Source: Bdellovibrionales bacterium (GTDB lineage: Bacteria; Bdellovibrionota; Bdellovibrionia; Bdellovibrionales; UBA1609). From it: 5,246 nucleotides of DNA. The position numbers were made by a program, and so were the translations under genes. The notes below the pieces were generated by a model, which saw nothing but the letters and a program-made list of their open reading frames with translations, was not told where the DNA came from and did no database searches. This document shows positions 1-5,246 of this stretch, one piece after another. The DNA lies in contig JAPKGD010000174.1 in the NCBI GenBank assembly GCA_026648125.1, positions 1-5,246 of the forward strand, read 5' to 3'. The first letter of the stretch is position 1. Each line of letters opens with the position of its first letter.

Positions 1-1718
1 TCGAGATACGGGGCTTTGGCTTGAATTGTAATGGTGCTCGTTTTTAAATTAAGGCCCACCTTGGCCATATATCGAGAAGATCCAGCTTGTCCGATGATGT
101 CCTCAAACTGCAACTGTCCAGATCGGTAGCGCACAAGAGCTTGAGGGTCTCCGAGAAAATAATCATCAAGCCATACTTTGCTGGCACTCGCTAAAAGAGT
201 CACTCGGCCAACGTGAGCGTCCCCTTCGGTGGAGCCTTTGAGTTTTGCTTCACCTTCGAGCTTGAGATTGACTAGATTCTTGATGTCCGAGAAAGCGACT
301 TTTTCGCCTTCAAAGTCCATTTTGAAACCCTTCTTGTAGAGAATTGTACCAGAAGACTTGCCCTTTGAATTGCTTCCCACTGCCAAATCGGCTTTGTAAG
401 TCACTCCTTCAAGGTTCACGCCAAACTTTCCGGTTGCGCTCGCCTCAGCGAGGGCAATTATGGTTTTGTTCTCGGGGGCTCCTGTGTGTACCAGGAGATC
501 GCGCGCTTTGGCTTCCGCCTGGCACTCCACCTCAATGCCCTCGAGAATCTTGCCAGTGCATTGACTTGTTGCCATGACGTTCAAATGGACTGGGACTTTG
601 GGGATTCCAATGTTCTTCAAAAGTTGACCAATCTCCAGGCTTGCGACCTTAATGTCGGCAGAAATTGGGCCTTCTTTCTCGGGCTGAAAATCAAGCTTCT
701 TTATCATGACCTGACCGGCCGAATTGCTGACCGAAAATTGACTTAAGCTCAAACGACTCTCTTTCCAGGTCAAATTTCCATCAAAATTGCCAACAATCCG
801 TCCGGCCACTTCAAGGCCCGAACCTGAAGTGAGGCCAGATACTTTAAGTCGATCTTTTGAACCATTAATTTGTAACTCAGCTCCCACCTCGCCCTTCAGT
901 TCGGGCAGCTGCGGCTGACGAAAGACACGCTCAAGATTTTTTATATCCTTCAAGTTGAGGTGAGTTCTTGTCTGCAAATCAAACTCTGAGCCCACGGAGC
1001 CTGCAGCGACTAAATAAGAAGAGCCCGCTTTGATCTTTAGGGCGCTAATCCGAAGCCCAGACTCCTCAAGAAGCGCCCGAGATGAAAATCCAAGGGGCAA
1101 GATATCGTGCGCACCTCGCCATTTAATCATCGCTTCAGGCGAATCAATAACGGCTAAAAAGCTGTTGCCGCGGCTTTCAATATTTAACGAGAGATTGGGC
1201 AAGTGGAGAGCAAAACCTTCTTCTTTCAATCGAGCGAAAACTTTGATTTTTTCAAGATTGAGCTCATCGATGGGGATCTCAAAAAGCTGACTAAACTGAA
1301 ATGGCTTTTCTGCGCTCTTTGTGCGAGAGGCTGTTGAGGCGGAGGGCATTTGCTTGAGAACGAGTTTAAATTCTGCGCCTTTGACTCCGACATAAGAAAA
1401 ACGAATTCGCCCGGTGAGGAGATGAAACCAGTTCAAGCGAACCGAGGCTTCATCAAGAGTTGTGGGCGCCAAGACGGGAAGGAGTTCTTTTTGCGGAAGA
1501 AGGCGTACTTCGGACAACATGATTCCAGGAGGGAAAAAACTCAATTGTAAATTTTTGGGCCAAATTCTTACTGGGAGTTTTTCAGAGCTCTGCTTTTCAA
1601 CTTCTATTAACAGCCAATTTTCGAGCCGTGGAATATGGTATTCGACGAAGTATCCCAGTAAGAAAGAGAGTCCAGCCACCGAGAGAGTGAGCCAAATCAG
1701 CGCTTTATACTTTTTCAT
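1..1718 (-). CDS. AsmA/TamB-like envelope protein, N-terminal 572 residues (C-terminus off the left edge)
   Basis: The minus strand is open without a stop from the ATG at 1716-1718 to the left edge. The protein starts with a short basic head (MKKYK) and one hydrophobic segment at about residues 6-23, so it is probably anchored in the inner membrane with the rest in the periplasm. Residues 50-120 have the pattern of AsmA/TamB N-termini: a strand-rich stretch, then an LNWFHLLTGRIRF-like segment followed by 'V.GAEFKL'. The remainder is alternating beta-strand-like sequence ('LNLKDIKNL', 'LKGEVGAELQI', 'LEGEAKLKGS'), as expected of the long hydrophobic groove of bridge-like lipid transfer proteins. 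Members of that superfamily are linked to phospholipid movement to, or protein assembly in, the outer membrane. The start overlaps the upstream gene's stop (ATGA, 1715-1718), and a G-run lies about 9 nt upstream. C387 and C399 could form a disulfide. A PPG motif sits at residues 63-65. AsmA, TamB and GspN-like assignments cannot be separated without the missing C-terminus. Confidence 0.75.
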   Translation of the reverse strand, partial: MKKYKALIWLTLSVAGLSFLLGYFVEYHIPRLENWLLIEVEKQSSEKLPVRIWPKNLQLSFFPPGIMLSEVRLLPQKELLPVLAPTTLDEASVRLNWFHLLTGRIRFSYVGVKGAEFKLVLKQMPSASTASRTKSAEKPFQFSQLFEIPIDELNLEKIKVFARLKEEGFALHLPNLSLNIESRGNSFLAVIDSPEAMIKWRGAHDILPLGFSSRALLEESGLRISALKIKAGSSYLVAAGSVGSEFDLQTRTHLNLKDIKNLERVFRQPQLPELKGEVGAELQINGSKDRLKVSGLTSGSGLEVAGRIVGNFDGNLTWKESRLSLSQFSVSNSAGQVMIKKLDFQPEKEGPISADIKVASLEIGQLLKNIGIPKVPVHLNVMATSQCTGKILEGIEVECQAEAKARDLLVHTGAPENKTIIALAEASATGKFGVNLEGVTYKADLAVGSNSKGKSSGTILYKKGFKMDFEGEKVAFSDIKNLVNLKLEGEAKLKGSTEGDAHVGRVTLLASASKVWLDDYFLGDPQALVRYRSGQLQFEDIIGQAGSSRYMAKVGLNLKTSTITIQAKAPYL

Positions 1719-2770
1719 GGAGCCATGCCCCCGGACCACTCTTTTATTAGTGAGGCCGCGGAGCGATAGTTGGGCCGGATTGCCAAGATCGACTGGAGGA
1801 GCTCCATGGCTCGACTGGGCTGCTTAAGGCCCCAAAGCGCCTGCGCTCGATAGTACGTAATGGCAAAGGCTGTATCGGGGTCACTCCCATAGCGAATCTC
1901 GAGACCAGAAAGATGATCGAGGCACTCAATATGACGGTGGCTGTGAAGGAGTGAGTCCGCCTTGAGCCAATCGCACGCCAGATCGGGAGCACCGACATCT
2001 AGTAACTGAAGTGAAAAATCTTGCAGATCCATCATCGCAAATGCCACAGCGAATTCATAGCGGAACTCGGGCCGATGGGACAGGATGTTTTTAAGTTCCG
2101 TAAATGCCGCTTCCAGTGGTTTGCCCAGATCCACATCAAGATCGGTGAGCGTCCAATCGAGGGACCTCTCCGAGGGGCTTGAATGCTTACTCACGACGTG
2201 GCGAGCCCAACGCTCTTGAAACTCCGTTCGCAAACGAGAGATCTCCCCATCTTTGGGGTACATTTTATGGAGGAGCTCAATAAGTCGCTTTTCCTCATCC
2301 GCCATATTTTCGTTGCGAAAAAAGGCGAGCTTATCCAGAAGATTTTTGCGAAGCGCAGCGCGTTTCTCTTGTTGGATGCGCTGAACTTCCCTGCGAAACT
2401 CAAGAAGTAGGGGTATGACATTGTCGTAGGAGCGAGAAAGAACCAAGTCGCTCACTTCATTTTGTCGCCGAGCCCCTTTAATAATAGCTTCAATAACAAA
2501 TTCGTCGGGTTTGAGTTTTGCTCGTGCAAGAAACTCCAAAAAGAAAGACCAGGGGACCAATCTTCGAAGGCGAAAGAGCTCAGGCAGATGTTCCCCAATT
2601 TGACTGAAGGCTCCTGCATTCCATGCGAACATAAAAATGGTTCTGCGATCTTCAGTACTCAAAGCTTCCGTGTAGAGTCGTGGAATCAGCTGCTCGAGAA
2701 CCTCTCGCGGAGAGTACCGACTCAATAGAAGATTACGGATTTGCAATTCAATGTGGGGAGCGTCCGCCAT
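1715..2770 (-). CDS. Uncharacterised 351-residue helical protein with TPR-like C-terminus
   Basis: I do not recognise a named family. The protein has no signal peptide or membrane segment and is probably cytoplasmic. Residues 1-115 look all-helical. Residues 120-190 are rich in Lys, Arg, Glu and Leu and could form a coiled coil or long helices (around 'REVQRIQQEKRAALRKNLL'). Residues 215-345 resemble degenerate helical repeats; the best TPR-like unit is about 300-334, where 'YYRAQALWGLKQPSRAMELL' is followed by an 'AIRPNY' turn. Such repeats usually mediate protein binding, but no partner can be named. The start is the ATG at 2768-2770; the upstream AGGGGC is very close to it, so the ribosome binding site is not clean. 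The stop overlaps the start of the AsmA/TamB-like gene by 4 bp (ATGA), implying translational coupling and possibly a shared role. efp lies 74 bp upstream. Coding is well supported by length and junction; function is unknown. Confidence 0.8.
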   Translation of the reverse strand: MADAPHIELQIRNLLLSRYSPREVLEQLIPRLYTEALSTEDRRTIFMFAWNAGAFSQIGEHLPELFRLRRLVPWSFFLEFLARAKLKPDEFVIEAIIKGARRQNEVSDLVLSRSYDNVIPLLLEFRREVQRIQQEKRAALRKNLLDKLAFFRNENMADEEKRLIELLHKMYPKDGEISRLRTEFQERWARHVVSKHSSPSERSLDWTLTDLDVDLGKPLEAAFTELKNILSHRPEFRYEFAVAFAMMDLQDFSLQLLDVGAPDLACDWLKADSLLHSHRHIECLDHLSGLEIRYGSDPDTAFAITYYRAQALWGLKQPSRAMELLQSILAIRPNYRSAASLIKEWSGGMAP

Positions 2771-2782
2771 GCCCCTATTATC

Positions 2783-2816
2783 CAGGTTATATATTGATAG
2801 CTCGAGGCCTAACCTG
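2783..2816. repeat. 7-bp inverted repeat in the efp / helical-protein spacer
   Basis: CAGGTTA at 2783-2789 is matched by its exact reverse complement TAACCTG at 2810-2816, with a 20-base AT-rich interval. No T-tract follows on either strand, so it is not a typical terminator. It lies just upstream of the helical-protein start and could be a protein-binding dyad, a weak RNA stem or chance. Confidence 0.3.
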
Positions 2817-2844
2817 TTGCGGCAAGAGCTAGCAGGACCGAGCC

Positions 2845-3411
2845 CTACTTAATACTTACGCGCTCGACGTAAGTGCCGTCAGTTGTGTTAACCTTCAGTG
2901 TATCCCCCTCGTTGATATGAAGAGGGACCTGGACGATGTGGCCCGTTTCAAGCGTGGCGGGCTTATAAGTATTGGTTACCGTATTTCCCTTAAATCCAGG
3001 ATCGGTCTGGGTCACCTTTAAGTTAACAGACTTTGGTAGTTCGACACCAACAGCACGGTCGTTAAAAAAGCAAATCTTTACCTCTAGATTTTCAATCAGA
3101 AAATTAGCGGAGTCCCCAATGAGCTCTGCAGAAAGAGCCAACTGCTCATAGTTGGTTTGGTCCATGAAATTAAAGCCCGATTCGTCTTTGTAGAGAAAGT
3201 TCATGTCGCGATACATGACATCTGGAATGCCAAATTTCTCGCCCGACTTGAAGGTTCTTTCGAGATTGCCACCGTTAATCAGGTGACGAAGCTTGGTGCG
3301 AGTGAATTGGTTTCCTTTGCCTGGTTTTACGTGTTGGAAATCTGTCACTGAATAGGGTTCGCCATCGAGAAGGATCTTAAGACCTTTTTTAAAATCACTC
3401 GTTTCGTACAT
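2845..3411 (-). CDS. efp: Elongation factor P
   Basis: EF-P enters the ribosomal E site and relieves stalling during synthesis of consecutive prolines. The 188-residue product is full length for the family. It shows the N-terminal KOW-like domain (about 3-62), the central OB domain (about 65-125) and the C-terminal OB domain (about 130-187). The C-terminal signature is intact at K150-G169 (KPAT...G..VQVP...NEG), and 'TDPGFKG' precedes it. The loop that contacts the P-site tRNA reads PGKG with Lys32 at the tip, the residue carrying beta-lysine or another modification in Lys-type EF-P; it is not the Arg32 (rhamnosylated) type nor the EfpL/YeiP paralogue. The two residues after PGKG are Asn-Gln, where many EF-Ps have a small residue such as Ala in the second position. 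The start ATG at 3409-3411 has a good AAGGA site 6-7 nt upstream, inside a small hairpin. No modification enzyme gene is in the window. It sits between two helical-repeat genes in the same orientation. Confidence 0.97.
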   Translation of the reverse strand: MYETSDFKKGLKILLDGEPYSVTDFQHVKPGKGNQFTRTKLRHLINGGNLERTFKSGEKFGIPDVMYRDMNFLYKDESGFNFMDQTNYEQLALSAELIGDSANFLIENLEVKICFFNDRAVGVELPKSVNLKVTQTDPGFKGNTVTNTYKPATLETGHIVQVPLHINEGDTLKVNTTDGTYVERVSIK

Positions 3412-3418
3412 ACATTTT

Positions 3419-3436
3419 CCTTTAGAAAGCTAAAGG
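3419..3436 (-). promoter_or_regulatory. Hairpin covering the efp ribosome binding site
   Basis: Read on the minus strand, CCTTTAG and CTAAAGG form a perfect 7-bp stem around a 4-base CTTT loop, ending 7 nt before the efp start codon. The 3' arm supplies most of the AAGGA Shine-Dalgarno sequence, so the folded RNA would hide it. The base after the stem is A, not a T-run, which argues against a terminator. The stem is short and its stability in vivo is unknown. Confidence 0.45.
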
Positions 3437-3465
3437 CGGAGGTGTACCGGGATTGATGGAAATTG

Positions 3466-4296
3466 TCACGTATTCCGTCGACGGGAGCGAATGCGGCTTT
3501 TTAGCTCATTTAATAGGGCAACTTTTTGTTCGAAGATGACTTCTTCCCGGCGGGGTGGGGGTGCAGAGGGGCTAGGGCTTGAGTCATCTTCTAAATGCCG
3601 TTGTCTTATTAATTTAAGTCGCCGAATAACCTCAGGATGGGCTCCGTGTAAGCGCTCCGCGCTCAAAAGTGACTGTTCCGCCCGATCAAAATCGTTTCGG
3701 ACTATGAAGGCATCGGCTAAAGATAAATACCTTTCAAGATCTCTGGAGCGTCGCTCCTCATCGGAGGTGGCCGTACCTGAAAGGGGTCTAATTTGTTCCG
3801 CGGCCTCAGGTTCAAGTTCGTCCCGAGCATCCACAAATTGATGTAATTTTGTCATGGCAAAGACGTCTTCTTCATATTCGTCAGCCGTCAGACTCTCGAG
3901 CTTTTTGACCATGTTTTGGGCCCGAGAATCTTGAGGTGCCAAAAGAAGAAGCATCTTATAGGCTCTTAGGGCCTCTTTGGGCTTGCGAAGCTTAAGCTGG
4001 GTGTCACCGAGGAGGCTTTGCGCGAGAAGATTTTCAGGAGAGAGTTCGCTGGCCCGTAGAAATTCACTTTCGGCTTCAGAAAGTAATCCCTTTTCGAGGT
4101 AAAGGCGGCCTAACGCCACGCGTCCTCCGGCGAAATCGGGATGAAACGCGACTCCACGTTGGCAAATCTGAATGCCCTCGTCGATCAATCCCATTTTGCG
4201 GTAAGCCTCGGCCAATGGGGCAAATATTTTTGCCTTGGGATCGCTCTGCAGCATGAGTTGGTAACGCTCGACGAGAACGGGATTGACGTCAGTCAT
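3466..4296 (-). CDS. TPR-repeat protein upstream of efp
   Basis: A 276-residue cytoplasmic-looking protein with no signal peptide. Tandem 34-residue TPR units are visible at about 21-54 (PLAEAYRKMGLIDEGI...), 55-88 (ALGRLYLEKGLLSEAE...) and 89-122 (LLGDTQLKLRKPKEAL...), with another at about 188-221 (SLADAFIVRNDFDRAE...). An acidic linker at about 138-185 separates the two groups, and the tail is Pro/Ser-rich (236-250) then basic (ending SRIRSRRRNT). TPRs bind proteins; the partner is unknown. The chosen start (ATG 4294-4296, MTDVNP) puts the first TPR close to the N-terminus. A longer version from ATG 4408-4410 would add 38 residues of unconvincing sequence and overlap the ruvC start. The Shine-Dalgarno match is weak (AAGA). 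A Pro-Pro-Pro run occurs at residues 246-248, 54 bp plus 29 codons before efp. It is probably the first gene of the minus-strand unit. Confidence 0.85.
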   Translation of the reverse strand: MTDVNPVLVERYQLMLQSDPKAKIFAPLAEAYRKMGLIDEGIQICQRGVAFHPDFAGGRVALGRLYLEKGLLSEAESEFLRASELSPENLLAQSLLGDTQLKLRKPKEALRAYKMLLLLAPQDSRAQNMVKKLESLTADEYEEDVFAMTKLHQFVDARDELEPEAAEQIRPLSGTATSDEERRSRDLERYLSLADAFIVRNDFDRAEQSLLSAERLHGAHPEVIRRLKLIRQRHLEDDSSPSPSAPPPRREEVIFEQKVALLNELKSRIRSRRRNT

Positions 4297-4320
4297 AGAT
4301 TCATCTTGGCAGCTCGTGGC

Positions 4321-4345
4321 GCGATTTTCAATAAACTTGAATCGC
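4321..4345. repeat. Imperfect dyad in the divergent ruvC / TPR spacer
   Basis: GCGATT at 4321-4326 is matched by AATCGC at 4340-4345. A second arm pair, TTCAA at 4327-4331 and TTGAA at 4337-4341, is nested but its centre is one base off. The right half covers the proposed ruvC -35 element. It could be an operator for one or both divergent units, or chance. It matches neither the E. coli LexA box pattern nor another site I can name. Confidence 0.3.
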
Positions 4346-4366
4346 TCTCTTAGGCTGGTGTTTAAT
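4337..4366 (+). promoter_or_regulatory. Probable sigma-70-like promoter for ruvC-ruvA
   Basis: TTGAAT at 4337-4342 (4 of 6 to TTGACA) is followed after 18 bp by TTTAAT at 4361-4366 (5 of 6 to TATAAT). Transcription would begin near 4373, leaving a leader of about 20 bases before the TTG start. This placement would exclude the upstream GTG and ATG as ruvC starts. It is a motif match only. Confidence 0.45.
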
Positions 4367-4384
4367 GAATTCCGTCCAAGCGTT

Positions 4385-4391
4385 GGGGGAG
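4385..4391 (+). promoter_or_regulatory. ruvC ribosome binding site candidate
   Basis: A purine run GGGGGAG lies directly before the proposed TTG start. The spacing is unusually tight: 2 bases if GGAG is the pairing core, about 4 if GGGG is. It is the only purine-rich site near the conserved N-terminus, so it supports the TTG start despite the short gap. Confidence 0.45.
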
Positions 4392-4393
4392 CA

Positions 4394-4903
4394 TTGATTA
4401 TAATTGGCATTGACCCGGGCTCTAAGTTTACCGGCTTTGGGGTGATCTCTCAGTCAAATGAGGGGCTTAAGCATCTTGAACATGGTGTGGTGGAAACGCC
4501 ACAGGGAGAGAGTTTTGCGGAGCGCTTGGCCTTTATTTCAGTTTCGCTCACGCCCGTTTTTCAGCGCTGGCCAGGGGCAATGACAGCCATTGAGCGCGTG
4601 TTTTTAGGTAAGAATGCGGATTCGGCCTTCAAACTTGGGCATGCACGAGGAGTTTGCCTCATGCTTGCCGGTCAATTCAAGAGCCCGGTATTTGAGTATG
4701 CGGCTCGCAAGGTTAAAAAGGTGGTCACAGGACATGGGGGAGCGGAAAAGGAGCATGTTCGCCTTGTTGTCAGTCAGTTGTTGCGATTGTCATTGAATGA
4801 AACTCGTTTGGATGCGAGCGATGCCTTGGCCCTCGCAATTTGTCATGCGCAGGAAGCGTTAATTGAAGAGAGGCTTAAAAGTCTAAAGGAAGTTCGATTA
4901 TGA
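4394..4903 (+). CDS. ruvC: Holliday junction resolvase RuvC
   Basis: RuvC is the dimeric endonuclease that cuts four-way junctions symmetrically after RuvAB branch migration. From TTG 4394 the product has 169 residues, close to E. coli RuvC (173), and begins MIIIGIDPGS as the family does. The four metal-binding acidic residues are present: D7 in GIDPG, E67 in AIERVF, and D140 and D143 in LDASDALALAI. F70, the equivalent of the base-stacking Phe69, and lysines in KVKK (K108) and GGAEK (K119) that correspond to E. coli K107 and K118 are also there. The reading frame is open back to an ATG at 4283, but the upstream residues do not fit the family and would run through the divergent TPR start and the likely promoter; a GTG at 4358 is the only serious alternative. 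The stop overlaps the ruvA start (ATGA, 4900-4903). The acidic pattern excludes YqgF as an alternative. Confidence 0.95.
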   Translation: MIIIGIDPGSKFTGFGVISQSNEGLKHLEHGVVETPQGESFAERLAFISVSLTPVFQRWPGAMTAIERVFLGKNADSAFKLGHARGVCLMLAGQFKSPVFEYAARKVKKVVTGHGGAEKEHVRLVVSQLLRLSLNETRLDASDALALAICHAQEALIEERLKSLKEVRL

Positions 4904-5246
4904 TTGGTTATTTGCGCGGCGATGTTCAATGGGTCGACACAGAGTCGCTGATTTTGGTCTGTTCAGGCGTGGGTTACGATTTACTTTGTACTCCAGAGAC
5001 TCTGAGCACAGTAGGAGCTGGAGAGACTTTGGAATTATGGGTTTACACCCAGGTCCGGGAGGACGCCATTCAGCTTTACGGATTTCGCAGTTTAGAAGAA
5101 AAGCAGATGTTTTTATCGCTGATAAAAGTCAATGGAGTCGGACCACGATCGGCCATGCATATATTGGGTGCTTCGCCGGTAGAAAAATTGGTTGAAATGA
5201 TTAACCAAGGTGATGCCAAAGGGCTCTCGGGATTGCCTAAAGTGGG
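4900..5246 (+). CDS. ruvA: Holliday junction DNA helicase subunit RuvA (cut by right edge)
   Basis: RuvA binds the junction as a tetramer and loads the RuvB motor for branch migration. The window holds 115 complete codons of a protein normally about 190-205 residues long. Domain I, the OB fold, spans about 1-64 and contains the conserved start MIGYLRG, the SGVGYDL turn and VREDAIQLYGF (52-62). Domain II follows, with the first helix-hairpin-helix at KVNGVGPRSAMHIL (76-89) and the beginning of the second at LSGLPKVG, where the window ends. Domain III, which contacts RuvB, is missing. The start ATG overlaps the ruvC stop by 4 bp, and an AAGGA site at 4886-4890 lies 9 nt upstream, so ruvC and ruvA are translationally coupled. 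The terminal truncation is caused by the window, not by mutation. ruvB may follow. Confidence 0.96.
   Translation, partial: MIGYLRGDVQWVDTESLILVCSGVGYDLLCTPETLSTVGAGETLELWVYTQVREDAIQLYGFRSLEEKQMFLSLIKVNGVGPRSAMHILGASPVEKLVEMINQGDAKGLSGLPKV

Noticed and set aside
344..1827. Plus-strand open frames opposite the AsmA/TamB-like gene
   Set aside because: They are short, overlap one another, and lack family resemblance; the minus frame is open for 572 codons with a coherent protein pattern.
1747..3351. Other open frames antisense or out of frame to the helical-protein and efp genes
   Set aside because: All lie within well-supported genes, have low-complexity or implausible protein sequences and no ribosome binding sites that stand out.
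3419..3436. Reading the hairpin before efp as a rho-independent terminator
   Set aside because: Neither strand has a T-run after the stem, the stem is AT-rich and short, and it overlaps the efp ribosome binding site.
3491..3841. Plus-strand 116-codon frame inside the TPR gene
   Set aside because: It is Ser/Arg-rich, the usual by-product of reading a Glu/Leu/Arg-rich gene backwards, while the minus strand has clear TPR repeats.
4283..4393. Longer RuvC from ATG 4283
   Set aside because: The added 37 residues precede the family start MIIIGIDPG, cross the divergent TPR start and cover the promoter-like elements.
4297..4410. Longer N-terminus for the TPR protein from ATG 4408-4410
   Set aside because: The extra 38 residues show no TPR or family-like pattern and the region overlaps the conserved ruvC start and its likely promoter. 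ATG 4294-4296 gives a compact start right before the first TPR.
4929..5195. Plus-strand 88-codon frame within ruvA
   Set aside because: It is a frame shadow; the ruvA frame carries the conserved OB and helix-hairpin-helix motifs.
1..5246. Mobile elements, CRISPR arrays, tRNA or rRNA genes
   Set aside because: No transposase, integrase, regularly spaced repeats, or recognisable tRNA or rRNA sequence was seen on either strand.

Overview
The window is ordinary, densely coded bacterial chromosome with two divergent gene sets and no sign of mobile DNA, RNA genes or CRISPR. All six genes are read with confidence as coding; four have recognisable families (AsmA/TamB-like envelope protein, EF-P, RuvC, RuvA), one is a clear TPR-repeat protein and one is only loosely TPR-like. 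The moderate base composition, the Gram-negative-type AsmA/TamB-like protein and the efp/TPR arrangement suggest a Gram-negative bacterium. A Bdellovibrio-like (Bdellovibrionota) or related delta-type lineage is my guess from overall impression, not something the sequence proves.

Minus strand, read right to left from about 4296 down past the left edge: a 276-residue TPR protein, elongation factor P (efp), a 351-residue helical protein with a TPR-like C-terminus, and a large N-terminally anchored AsmA/TamB-like protein whose C-terminus lies outside the window. Spacers are 54 bp, 74 bp and a 4-bp ATGA overlap, so they look like one transcription unit, with the last two genes translationally coupled. 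No convincing rho-independent terminator is seen between them. The efp ribosome binding site lies in the 3' arm of a small perfect hairpin, and two genes of the same unit carry EF-P-type stall motifs (PPP in the TPR protein, PPG in the AsmA/TamB-like protein).

Plus strand, from 4394 to the right edge: ruvC (Holliday junction resolvase, all four catalytic acidic residues present, probable TTG start) overlapping ruvA (Holliday junction binding protein, cut by the right edge after 115 complete codons). ruvB would be expected beyond the edge or elsewhere. The 97-bp divergent spacer holds a plausible sigma-70-like promoter for ruvC and a small dyad over its -35 element.

No stretch over 300 bases lacks a gene. 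I found no strong case for a wholly new system; the most testable observations concern efp leader structure, stall motifs around efp, and the coupled helical/AsmA-like pair.
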